DNA of 64,000 nt from Nissolia schottii (lineage: Eukaryota; Streptophyta; Magnoliopsida; Fabales; Fabaceae). Below, one piece after another: positions 35,065 through 46,500 of this stretch. The stretch is taken from positions 103,063-167,062 of the forward strand of contig QANU01048639.1 in assembly GCA_003254905.1 (NCBI GenBank). Reading direction: 5' to 3'. Both the position numbers and the translations under genes were made by a program. Within the stretch, counting starts at the first letter, position 1. Every line of letters begins with the position of its first letter. The notes beneath the pieces were generated by a model, which was not told where the DNA came from, ran no database searches, and was given only the letters and a program-made list of their open reading frames with translations.

Positions 35065-37480
35065 CTATGATGCCTGCATGTCCTGCATCATTTTTAACAT
35101 TTCTTGTAGCATAGGACTTTCAGAGGCAGCTTGAGGGGGTTGTGGAGCAGGATGGAACTGCTGTTGGGGAGCGGGATGGAACTGCTGTTGTGACCTCTGC
35201 GAAGGAGGCACATGTCTTCGTTGTTGTTGTGGGAATGGTTTGGGTTGGGGTTGCGGATTAAGGGTGTTAGAGTTGTTGCTCCATTTAAACGCCGGGTTGT
35301 CCTTCCAGCCTGGGTTGTAGGTATTTACTGTAGGGATCATACCTCTGCTGGTTGGACTGATCTGACTTACCCGGAAACATGGCTGCAACTGTAGAAGTCT
35401 TGTCCCTGAGTAGGGGACACTGCTCGGGGGAGTGAGAGATGTCATCAGGACAGAGAGAGCATACTGCTTGAGTTTGATGTCCCATGGCCAGAATACTGAC
35501 CATGTCTGCCAATTTGTCAACCTTTTCTGTAAGAGACATGAACTCATTATTCGGGCGGTCAACCGTAACTTCATATGCTCTTCTGGTATGCCGGTTAGCT
35601 CGCATCTCGTATCTGGAATGATCAGCCATTTCACTAATCAACTGTATGGCTTCCTCTGGTGTTTTCCTGTTCTTTAAAATACCACCTGCAGCGGAATCAA
35701 TCTAGTTTCGGTCCATGAGACTGAGACCTTCATAGAAGTGCTCCAAGAGTTGTACGTCAGTAAACCCATGGTGAGGACACATGTTGCACAAACTTTGGAA
35801 TCTCTCCCAATATTCTCCTAAGGACTCGTCCGGCCCTTGTTGGATACCGGAGATTTCTTTCCTTAAAGTGGACACTCGGCTAGCTGGGAAGTATTTTTCA
35901 AGGAATAGTTTCTTCAAGCCCAGCCAACTGTTTACTGCCTGGTGGGGAATGCTATAATACCAGTCACGGGCTGCACCTTCTAAGCAGACTGAGATCTCAT
36001 GGTATTGCATGTCATGACGAACACCTTCAGATGGCGGTGTGGGTTTTCCGACGGCAAGCCATGAAACTTGGGCAGATGGTGTAAAAAGTTGGACTTTATT
36101 TCAAAGTCCATGGCATTGTCAGGGAAAACCACACCAGATGGGTCATAAGAGTAGTCAGGGGTTGCTAAATGGCCCCAAGTCTGGGCAGGGTTTGCCATGA
36201 TACCTGTCACAAGAATAGTAGTATCAGTAGTAATAGAAGGTGTAACTCAGGATAGCAACCTAAGACGGGGGTGAATTAGGTTTTACTTGTTTTTCTCGGA
36301 TTTTGGTTCTTTGAAAAGTTTGAAACCCTAATCCCCAATTTTAGAACAAGACCCAGCAATTCTCAAATAGATAAGATGTTAAATGCAGCGGAAATTGTAA
36401 ATTGCTGAATGTAAAAGTGTAGGGATAAGAAAATTCACACCGGAGAATTTATCCTGGTTCACCTTCACAAACCGAAGGCTACGTCCAGTCCCCTGTTTCT
36501 GAGGCAGGGTTTTTCCACTATGTAATCTTGTGTTGTGTACAACCTCACACCCGAGGCACTTACACCGACAACTACAAGAGAACACAACCGTTCTCCTGGT
36601 TACACAATGTCTTCACCGAACCCTACGGTGATGATCAGAACACTACACCGAAAACCACGGTGTTTACAATAACCAAATTGTTTTGAAGAAGATTTGTACA
36701 ATGGCTTTGTAACAATCCTAAACTCAGGGAAGGATAATCCTGAATAGAAAGCACTCAAAGATATGAAAGTTAAGGCTCAATGCTTTTCTGAGTTTTGGAT
36801 TGAGAAAGACTTTGAAAGTTATGATCAGAACTTTGATCAAAACATATGAAACTTGTAAGAATCAATGAAAGAATGAAGTTCTGATTGTGTGTGCTGGGTT
36901 CTGCACGAATTCTGCAATATATAGGCAGAGGTGCCTGTTCATGAACCAATGCCAAAGCATATGATGCAAAACAACGCATTGTTTCATGAAAAAACACACC
37001 CATTCGAGCATGTAATCGATTAACCAAAGGCTGTAATCGATTACACACAAGAAACGGCCATATTTTCAAATTTCAAATGCTTTAAGTGTTAAAACCCTTT
37101 GAAAAATGTTCCAAAATACTTCTAGGGTTTTAAGAAAAATGTTAGACATGTTTGTGATGAAAAACTTTGAGCCATTAACCTTAATATATTAACATGTGCT
37201 AACTATTGATTCTAGGGTTTAAAATCTTGAACCTTTTTAGATGTGCAGCTTGAGCTTGAGATTCTTTAATCTTGTTTGAGTCTTCCCTTGAGTCTTCTCT
37301 TTTTCTGCTTTTTGTTGGTGCTATTGTCGTCATCAAAACTACGCCATCAATGGTCAGAGGAAGAGTCTTCTTCACAGAAGGTTCCCTCCGTAGTCTCTCT
37401 TCTCTCCTAATTCTCCTTAGCGTTCTTTCGATCTCGGGATCAAAATCGGCTAAGGTAAGATCAGGCAAGGAGCGAGTCAT
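35065..37480 (-). pseudogene. gag: gag of element C, split by a copia solo LTR and frameshifted
   Basis: The start is at ATG 37480 (MTRSLPDLTLADFDPEIE, then an Arg-rich run). The frame is interrupted by the solo LTR at 36241-37376. Beyond it come MANPAQTWG, the capsid block FHGLPSENPHRHLKVF, a deletion with frameshift near 36000, EGAARDWYYSIP, LFLEKYFPASR and ESLGEYWERFQSLC. A Cys/His cluster CSLCPDD.SHS..QC is readable at about 35440. The end is Pro/Gln-rich, again after a frameshift. This capsid is a different branch from that of elements 1 and 2. Confidence 0.85.
36241..37376 (-). mobile_element. Copia-type solo LTR inside gag of element C
   Basis: 1,136 bp. Plus-strand ends are TGTAACTC and CTTCACA, flanked by the 5-bp duplication GAAGG (36236-36240 and 37377-37381). 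The matching LTR at 56090-57227 has the same ends and length. A minus-strand TATA box (CCTATATATTGC, about 36919-36926) and the CACCC..C word near the other end indicate minus orientation. It contains TGTAATCGATTA palindromes (37010-37045). Confidence 0.9.
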
Positions 37481-37550
37481 ACATGGGAACAAAAACTAAA
37501 CAACAAAAAGGAAAAGAAAAGAAGAGAGAAGGAAAGGGTTTGGCTAAATT

Positions 37551-37571
37551 GCTTCCCCGGTAACGGCGCCA
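37551..37571 (-). other. Primer binding site of element C (tRNA-Asp type)
   Basis: The minus strand reads TGGCGCCGTTACCGGGGAAG, the tRNA-Asp primer site with one change (TAC for TGC), 4 bases from the LTR end at 37576. Confidence 0.88.
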
Positions 37572-37575
37572 AATT

Positions 37576-39051
37576 TGACGCTCACCAAAACGTTAATTTT
37601 AGTGCGCGATCAAATAATAATTTATAAACCAAGAAAACCCCGAAAATGTAGTAAAGAGGGTTAACCAAGGTCGTCTCCCAAAGAAGCAATTTAGAACCAA
37701 TTGTAGTTAATTAAATCGGGGGGTTGTTTTGATGAATAAAGAGAAATTAAAATGAGAGTAAGCCAACAATGATAAAAGCAATATCCTGCATACGGCATTT
37801 CTAGATCAAGGATTAATTCTCATCGGTTCCTAATTAATTATTCATGGAATGAGATATTGTCTATTAGTTGAAATCTCTAACTAATATGCAATTCACTTAA
37901 GAGACTACGATCGTCAATCCCCTAAGCATTTATTAATACAGGTATTAAAACCAAGATCTCAACATTAAAACCCATATTAATTTATGTACCAATTGCACAA
38001 CCTAATTAAATCTAATTAGTTCTCCAAAAGTTCCTTATTCATAGTTTAATAAATCATACAATCGTCAAGATTCATTAACTTAGATTTAACCTTAACTAAT
38101 AACATGCAATCGCTATATCATTAATTAAGGGTGGAACAATTCATGCATGATCATTAAGCGCAATACCTCAAATTAATCCAAATCTAGAGTTACCGCATGC
38201 ATGATATCAAGAAACTACTCCTCCATGGGTGGAGGATTAAAACTCATAAAAAGCAAAGAGAAAGAAAAAGTAAATGACAATGGAGAATTGAAACAATAGA
38301 ACCTGGAATTAATTCGGCAGAACTTCGTTACAAGTCTTGAAAGATTACAAGCACTCTAACATAAGCCTAAGAGTGCATAAAATAAAATGGAAAAAAGTGT
38401 GCAAAATATGGAGGAGGAAGAGCTTGGATGGGGTATGGAAGGAATGCCTCTAAGTGAATGCCTTGGCCTCCTATTTATAGGCCAAGGTTCGAGCTCACCG
38501 CTCAGCGGTTTAGTGCCACCGCTGAGCGATTTCGGTGGCTTACGCGACGTATTAAATGCTCCGGTCAGCTTTTGCAGGGGCGGCGCAGCCATCTGAGCTA
38601 GCGCCAGGCTGGCGCAATATATGCGCCGGTGAAGTTGCTACCGACATAACATCGCTGAGCGGATAGGGCACCACCGCTGAGCGGTTTCTTCATTATCGCT
38701 GAGCGGTTCCTCAGTTGCGCTGAGCGCTGTCTTGATTATCGCTGAGCGGTGCTTGCTGTAATTTGCCATTTTTTACTTCTTTTTCCTTTCTCTTTTGCCC
38801 TTGGCCACATCTTCTCTTCATATCTTCAATAATCCTCTTGAACATTCATTCCTGTAATTAAAAATAGAGAAAACTACAAAAGAAATATTAAATTCTAAGA
38901 GTAAAATAATACCTTAACTTTCCATTTTCCTCAATTGCTTATAAAAGAGGATAATGTGCAAAACATATCAATTAAGTTTAAGATCACACATTTTTAGTAT
39001 GCATTTGTTCATTTATAGGATAATAAAATAGGGCGCAAAATCCACTTATCA
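37576..39051 (-). repeat. Element C, 5' LTR
   Basis: 1,476 bp uninterrupted copy of LTR C. On the minus strand it runs TGATAAGTGG ... GAGCGTCA. Dyad motifs lie at about 38497-38750, upstream of a TATA box (minus strand, about 38470-38480). The block GTCGG..AC.TGCACCGGCGC and CTGCAAAAGCTG..CGAGCATTTAAT is homologous to U3 of elements 1 and 2. Confidence 0.93.
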
Positions 39052-39056
39052 CATAG

Positions 39057-39982
39057 CTTCGTCCCATAAGATTTCTGGAACACCGTCCAGAATCGCAATG
39101 TGAACCTAGGATCTCTGTCGGAGATGATAGATGACGGGATTCCGTGAAGCTTCACGATCTCCTTGATGTAAATCTGTAGTTCATTTGGACAGGAATGAAA
39201 TGCGCAGACTTAGTGAGCCGGTCCACAACGATCCAAATAGCATCCACTCCCCTAACTGTTTGGGGCAATCCTAAAACGAAATCCATGGCTATGCCTTCCT
39301 ATTTGCACTCAGGGATCTCCGATGGGGTCAGTAGCCCATGAGGGTTCTGATGTTCAATCTTTACTTTCTGGCATACCACTCACCTTTCTACCTAGTCGGC
39401 TACGTCTCTCTTTATTCCGGACCACTAGAACATCTTCTTCAAGTCCTGATACATCTTGGTCATTCCAGGATGAATGGTGAAATGACTTCTATGGGCCTCT
39501 CGAAGGATGTCAGTGCTCAACTCCCCTTCGTTCGATACACAGAGACGTTGGTTAAACCGCAGGAGACTATCTAGCCCAAAGGCTACTCTTTCATTTTCCC
39601 GGCTCGCATTGCTTTCATTAGATTCAGCCAAGCATCGTTTGTGCAGTTCCGCTGCACTTCCGCTATTCTAATCCGAAACCCACTTGTGATTTGAATCTGC
39701 CAACAATGAGTACTGGCTGGCCGACAGTTAAAACCCAAATTGAGGTCTCTGAAACTCTCAATCAATTCCAGCTCTTTCGCCATCATCCTAGCCATATGCA
39801 ACGACTTCCTGGTCAGAGCGTCGGCTACCACTTTAGCCTTTCTCGGATGGTAGTTCAGCTCGAAATCATAATCCTTCAGGAATTCCATCCAGCGACACTG
39901 TCTCATGTTCAGCTCCTTCTGATCAAACAGGTACTTAAGGCTCTTGTGGTCCAAAAACACCTCAAAGCATACCCCATACAGA
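39057..39982 (-). pseudogene. pol: Element B, RNase H end and integrase N-terminal/core part (broken)
   Basis: The minus strand continues from the A-family solo LTR with [20 protein letters not shown] and [16 protein letters not shown] of RNase H. Then come the integrase zinc-binding part (HRSHFTIHPGMTKMYQDLKKMFW), the first catalytic D in AMDFVLGLP and the second in ISDRDPRF, up to SYGTKL, where element C interrupts. Stops and frame changes are frequent. It joins 25540-26286 across element C. Confidence 0.87.
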
Positions 39983-39987
39983 TGATG

Positions 39988-42835
39988 TGAAACACCCTAG
40001 CTAACTGTTTACCCGTACACAGTAAACAATGCTCACTAGGTTGGTTTATCTGATCAGAATACTTTAGTCCATAGTTATCTTTCGAAACTAGTTATTCAAG
40101 AAAATAAGGACCAATTTAAAACTTTTAATGACACCATATAAATACTAAAATAGAGCCATGCGCTGGGAAGAGTAATATAACAAAACGAGTAATCATAATA
40201 CAGTAACATATTCATTACATATCTCAGTGGTCCATTACATAGAGTCACAAAGCTATATATACATAATAAGTATGATACATCACATGTACATGGATCAAAA
40301 CATCAACTACATAGGTCATAATACAGCATATCAAAATATAAGGGCTGCTAGAGACCCTTGGCAAAAATCTGGACATCCAGCTATCTCTATGTCCTATCCT
40401 GTCATTGCCGCTCATGGCTCTACTGGCGGCTCATCAGCATCCTCAAAACATGAATCATCATCAGCACCTGAAGTCATAAAAAGTGGGGGATGAGAACTGT
40501 AGGTTCTCAGTGGAATAACCTTAGTTCCTGAGTCATACAATAGATTATGTCGGACTTCAGGCCGCTCAGAGATCTCTAGTGGACATACATACTAATCAGC
40601 CTACTATTTATTATCTTGCCTATCTGAACGGCTTTAGCAGCATTAACATGTGACATGGGAACTATTCTTGCTTACTACATTCTCGTGCTGATTAACAGTT
40701 CGTGAATATATTTAACCGTTTTGAGCGTGCTCTTGACGGTACGGCATAACAGCAGAAATTGAATTGAATAACGGCATGTAATCAGAATACATTCAGCATA
40801 ACGGAGCCATCAGAATGAACATCACATTATTCAATACAGACATAGCTGAATTCAGCAGAATATAAACATAACAGAATTCGGCAGAATATAAACATCACAG
40901 AATTCAGCAGAATACATATCACAGAATTATCAACCTAACCATGACAGAATAAGCATCATAACATGTCTAGCAGGATGTACAGAGTAACAGCATTTAACAG
41001 CATAACAGAATACAGCAGTGCAGCAGAATTCAGCAGTATAACAGCATAGGTGTTATTCCCACCATAATAATGTCCTCTGTTGACACTAGTATGACGGAAT
41101 AACCTCACACCCTCAGTATAGGCTGACACTGTCCTGACCTTACTGCAGTGGGCTTCCACCTGCCATGTGCCCCTAGGGACCCCTCGATAGTGGGCTGGTA
41201 TTATACCCCCACCTAAGCTTGCCCCCGTACGACAATGCATAGGCGTGGTAACCGCACACCTCCAGGTATGCCATCTCGACACCACCTGTGGCGGGCTTCC
41301 ACATTCAGGATGCCTAAACCTCCTGAAGTGGGATCATAGTGGCTCACGTGATTCACGGCCTTCTCAGCATGTGGCATATAGCCTTTATCAGCATTGGCAT
41401 TTAGCCATAATTTCAGCAGTATGGGCATTGGCCCTAATTCAGCAGTATTGGGCATTGGCCCTTATTCAGCAGTAATTTTGGGCATTTTGTACCTGCAGCA
41501 TGGCATACTTGTTCCCTATGGTTCATTTCAGCATCTTTTCTTATTTCAGAGTTAATTATCATATCTTTAACTAGGTGTCTTAGAGTACATGGTATATCAC
41601 ATATTTGAACATAATTTATCCATAACATGCATATTCCATCTTAATTCCTAACATACAGCTTATACATGCATACAATCCAGCCATCAATCATCATACAGCA
41701 TCAAATACCATACTATGAGCCTCAAGAGGGTACCATCAGCTTTTCTTAGTCTCAAGCCGCTCAGCGAAAACTGAGGTTCGCTTAGCGGTTTGGACCTTGG
41801 CGCTCAGCGATAAAGGTTGCATCGCTCAGCGGTACCAACCTTATCGCTCAGCGACTNGGCGGTTCGGTTGTGCGCCGAATTTTCTACCCCGACACGTCTA
41901 AATTCCTAGGGATATTTTTATTTAAAATCTTCCATCTCAATTATCTAATCATGATTAGAAAATTAATTAATCATGATTATTCCCCTAAGAGAAAATCGGG
42001 ATGTTACAATACACATACAAGCACATAAACCTCTTGAAACCTCAAAGAGGCAAGGAACTAGAATTACCCACTTCCTAAATAGCTTCTTGATGCTTGAGGA
42101 AAGATGAAATCAAGCCTTGCTTGCTTGCTTGAGCCTCCTTGACCTAAAATGAAACCTTAGCATAATTAGGCAAAAACTTAAGTTATGGAACCTTTGGTTC
42201 TTCTCACTAAGTGAAGAAAGCTCACCACCTTACCACTTGCTTGCCTTCTTGATGAAGTTAAGAGTGGTTGATGATGATGAGAACAAAAGATGATAATTAA
42301 ACTTTGGGTGAATATGGAGCTTTGAAGTCTTGGAACTTAGGAAGAAGAAAAGGAAATGCTTTGGTGTGTTTGGTGTGTGTATCTTCGGGCTTGGCATGGG
42401 GGATGCAGCCGTGCCTTTTTTCTTTATCTCATGGCTATGTGTAATTCCTATTTTACCCTTAGTATGTCTTAGGTTATGTTTGATCATTAATTGTTTATGT
42501 CCGGACGTCCTAAAAATATTCCGGGCATCCCGTTGTGACCTATTAATTATCCTGGTTAATTCTAAAATATTACCTGACATATTCTTGATTTATTTTCATA
42601 TTAATATATTTTACAAACTCCTATGAGTCGTAAAGAAATTACAGTAAAATCCTAATTTCGATCCGAACGTCACCGGACGTCCCGAGATCGTCAAAGAATT
42701 ATTTTTAACTAATATTACAGAAATAAAATTAATATTTAAATTTTATTCATTTTATCTTGCCTTTTCCTTATTATTATATTTTTAATTTTGTCTTAAATAG
42801 CATTTTAAATTGGAGGAAAAAGTCGGGTTGTTACA
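39988..42835 (-). mobile_element. A-family solo LTR inside RNase H of element B
   Basis: 2,848 bp, TGAAACACCC ... GGTTGTTACA, with perfect 5-bp duplication TGATG (39983-39987, 42836-42840). It is colinear with LTR A except for a segment at 41857-42008: a single N, followed by about 150 bp that look like the end of a different LTR (...CGGGATGTTACA), in place of about 400 bp present in LTR A. The RNase H reading continues across it (IWRHH | [12 protein letters not shown]). The CGCTCAGCG cluster is at 41755-41857 and mini-hairpins at 41362-41465. Confidence 0.92.
41857..42008. other. Ambiguous base and foreign LTR end: probable collapsed nested insertion
   Basis: The only N in the window is at 41857. 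The 150 bases after it, ending CGGGATGTTACA, resemble the terminus of a Tekay-like LTR and do not match LTR A, which resumes at about 42009. An unassembled element probably sits here. Confidence 0.6.
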
Positions 42836-42840
42836 TGATG

Positions 42841-43590
42841 TCTCCAGATCTTGATAGCAAACACTATGGCTGCAAGCTCCAGATCATGAGTGGGATAGTT
42901 GACTTCATGAATCCGCAGCTGTCTCGAAGCAATTGCCACTACTTGACGATTCTGCATGAGCACACACCCCAGTCCTGTGTGGGACGCATCACAATATACT
43001 TCGTATGGGCCTTGAGGGTCAGGCAAAATCAATACTAGAACGTACGCCAGCTTCTCCTTCAGAGTACAAAAACTCTGTTCACACTCCGGCGTCCAGAAAA
43101 ACGGTACATTCTTTCTGGTCAGCTTGGTCAACGGCAGTGCAATCTGTGAGAATCCCTTGATAAATTGCCGGTAATACCCCGCAAAGCCTAAGAAACTCCG
43201 TACCTCGATAATTATCATGGGCGTCTCCCATTGTTGGACTGCCTCTACCTTGCCCAGGTCAACAACCACACCATGTTCCGATACTACATGGCCTAAGAAC
43301 TGTACTTCCCTTACCCAAAATTCACATTTGGACAGTTTTGCATATAGCTTCTTGCTCCTCAATAATTCCAATACTGTCCGCAAATGCTCCCCGTGCTCCT
43401 TCTCACTTTTCGAATATACCAGGATGTCATCGATAAACACATAACACACTGGTCTAGGTACTTTCTGAACACATGATGCATATAGTCCATGAATATAGCC
43501 GGGGCATTAGTCAACTCAAAAGCCATAACAGTAAACTCATAATGTCCGTACCGCGAACGGAATGCCGTCTTCGGGATGTCTTCATTTGCT
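42841..43590 (-). pseudogene. pol: Element B reverse transcriptase and RNase H start (broken, 5' truncated)
   Basis: The minus strand begins in [16 protein letters not shown] (about 43580-43530); a frameshift near 43450 precedes the open stretch with the catalytic FIDDILVYS, then [34 protein letters not shown] and the first RNase H blocks [15 protein letters not shown] and [14 protein letters not shown]. It ends at the TSD of the solo LTR. The sequence upstream of DIPKTAF is lost; at about 43590 it changes to unrelated AT-rich DNA, so this is the broken edge of element B. Confidence 0.88.
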
Positions 43591-46500
43591 CTATTCTGAT
43601 TCCATCACCTTATGTACTATAGCTTTTTTTTTAATTATATTTTATAGTTAGTTGAGTTTATATTTTTGTCAACTGAAAAGGAAAAAATTATTTTTCGCAA
43701 AACAACTTATAAAAAAAGTGAGATTAATTTTTAAGTACAAATAATATAAGAGTTTTCAAAAATGATTGAATATCTTACTACGTGGGAAAGTTGAAAAATT
43801 AAATTTATTTTCATAATTATTTATTTTAACTATATTTTTTAATATAATTAATTATATAATAATCAATTTATGTTTAGATACAACTAAAAAGTAATTTAAG
43901 ATAATCTGTTTTATTTGGATTGTGTGAAAAAATTATTTTTGTATGATAAATTATTAAAAAAATATATGAAGTAATTATTTATATTATAATATTAATAGTT
44001 TGAGTTATTTTAGTAAAATATGAGAAAAAGATTTTTTTTTAATCAAAAAAGCGAAAGTTTTTCTAACTTAATGTACAAAATGTTACTTTAAACAACCCCA
44101 ACCGCCATAAAATAGCTGTTTTGTTTATGCAAAACTACTTTTAATTATTTTTTTGTTTAATACCTAAACATAATATATTATTTTTAATTTGCTTTTTATA
44201 AGAAAAAATAGTCTTTGCTTTAAATTCTCAAACATGCTTTTAACTCATTATTTTGAAAGTCTTTTACATGATTAGGTAACTATAATGATAAAAAAAATGC
44301 TCTATTACTTAGGATTAAATATTAATAATTACTTAATACATTAAATTTAAAATTTAAAAAAGTATTATATCTTATAAATATTCTTATGGTATATACATAT
44401 ACATGTTAAAGTCCCTATGCATATCAAGTATTGAGATAAACTTTACACCAGAGAAAGAAAATATATAAATCATACAAAAGACATAATTAAAATTATAATA
44501 ACTATGTACTAAGTAATTTCTTAATAGATAAAATGAAAAATTATATTAATAACAATAATAATAATACTAAGCAACGAATGAAAATGAACATAACAATATT
44601 AATAATAATAAAAAAGAATGAATGATAATAATAATAATAATATAAATATAAACCAGATTATTCTGTAGGATATTTTCTGAAATGTGTAACAATGGGTTCA
44701 TAGTGTCATCTTCCCTTCTCACCATCGTAATGATTTTTTCTTTTAAACTACATATATAAAATTCACTGTGTCATCGTTACAACCGGTTTGCAATGAAAAA
44801 ATTAATAACTACAATGAAAACTACAATAAATTAGTATGTACAAATTAAAATTGCAATGAAAAGCAAAAAAAAAAAATTATGTACATAAAACTCATAAAAT
44901 TATACCAGCAAAAATGGAAGAAGTATGTGAAAATGTAATGGAAGAAAAGAAAAAGAAAAATGAAATCAAGCAGAAATGGGGAAAAAAAAAAGGGAAGCAA
45001 GCAGAATAGGTGGAGGAATTTTCGGAGAAGTGGGGATGGGGAGGAACGGGGGACCAGTACATATAGATGAAGAAGTGAAGAGAAATGGAGAAAGAGGTGA
45101 AGTCCGCGCTTGGGAAACAGAGGTTTGTTGCACTGACGCGGCTACAGGTCTGAAATCGCCGGCATCAGTGGCTATTTCAGAGGCACCATTAACGCTGCGC
45201 AGAGTGTCCTCCCCTTATTCTTCCCGCAGTCCACCTCTGTCCCCCACTCCACTGCATGCCACCCACGTCGCACACTTGCAGCTGTCACTGTCTCCCCTCT
45301 CTGAAATCGCCGCAGCTCCTGGCGATTTCAACCTTGTTTTATTTATTATTTTTTATTTACGAATTTTCTGAAATCGCATTGCACAGTGGCGATTTTAGAA
45401 ATTTGTCCCACACATTCGTAATTTCACATATTGGCCCATATATTCAGATTGCTTTCCATGGAAAGCCACATAAATGTCAATACTCCTAACTTTGGCGCCA
45501 AGTGCTTCATGAACATTAACATTATTTTTAAAATTAAATAATTTCTAAATTTAGATTCAATTAGGTACATACCGCGCATTTGCGGGAGTGTAGATTCTAG
45601 TAGCATTAATAATTTGCCATTTGTCTATTTCTCTATATGTCCCTCATCTACGTATCTATGTATATATACAATCTAACATCGGTATACATTAGTAATAAAA
45701 TTAATGAACAAAACACTCTCATTTTCTAATTCAATCACAAACACAATATGTCTATTGAAATACAACACATAGCTCCACCATCAAAAATAAAAATCTTAAA
45801 AATCATGAAATACAACACACAAGACCCCAATACATACAACCACTTCATGAAACACCACACGTTCAGCCACAAAACATAAGCATTCTACACAAGCAGTATA
45901 AGCATTGGTTGATATTTGACTAAAATAAGAAACCCAGCTGTGTACAAAAATAACAAAGGCTAAAGTGAACCATAATCACCCGACTAAATATATTGGAACT
46001 TTTTTTTTTTTTTTTTTTTTTGTTTAATGGGATCCGAAGTGGGCTAGGAATCATAAAACAATTTATTTACAAACTTGCCACCATCTTTTTTGGTGTTTTT
46101 AAAATAAAAAAAAGCCAAAACATCTTTTAACTGTTTTCCATTTTTGGTTTTATTAAAAGCATGTTTGTTTATCAAATTATAAAATCAACTCTACTAAAAA
46201 ATTGTTTATGAAAACACTTAACAAACATGCCATTAGTTCTTAAGATTTTGTTATTTTTTAATTCGTACAATTTTATTATTTTGATTTTTTTTTGGTTGAG
46301 TTAATCTTTAATATTTTTATATTAATCAATCTAATTTAAATTATTTTTTAAATCAGTCAATTTCATTCATTTTAAAATTTTAAGACCAACTTAGTTTTGC
46401 AAATTACAAAAATTAGATAAGTTAGTTATTCAAGCCTTACAAAAGGATGTGGCACGTTGAAAGTTCAAATCACATCTCTCACCTAAAAAAAATGGGGTCA

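Larger units (their letters stand above)
26292..39051 (-). mobile_element. Element C: Athila/Tat-like Ty3/gypsy retrotransposon with pol, minus strand
   Basis: 12.8 kb including two inserted solo LTRs. A perfect 5-bp duplication CATAG flanks it (26287-26291 and 39052-39056). On the minus strand the LTRs start TGATAAGTGG and end GAGCGTCA (the left copy has lost its terminal G). A tRNA-Asp type primer site, gag, protease, reverse transcriptase, RNase H, integrase, a long non-coding tail and a purine tract follow in order. All genes have stops or frameshifts. Its LTR tip, primer type, U3 block, dyad motif and post-coding hairpin are shared with elements 1 and 2. Confidence 0.93.
22109..43590 (-). 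mobile_element. Element B: Tekay/Del-like Ty3/gypsy, minus strand, 5' truncated and twice invaded
   Basis: From right to left on the minus strand: reverse transcriptase and start of RNase H (43590-42841), A-family solo LTR, rest of RNase H and integrase (39982-39057), element C, integrase C-terminal part (26286-about 25540), polypurine tract (25465-25451) and 3' LTR (25450-22109). The 5' end is broken near 43590, inside the reverse transcriptase block before [13 protein letters not shown]; gag, protease, primer site and 5' LTR are missing. All coding parts carry stops or frameshifts. The pol order RT-RH-INT and the FIDDILVYS and YHPQT motifs identify Ty3/gypsy; the domain style resembles Tekay/Del chromoviruses. 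Confidence 0.88.

Noticed and set aside
44976..45371. 131-codon open frame near 45 kb
   Set aside because: Low complexity, no domain, lies over the inverted-word cluster; no splice or promoter support.
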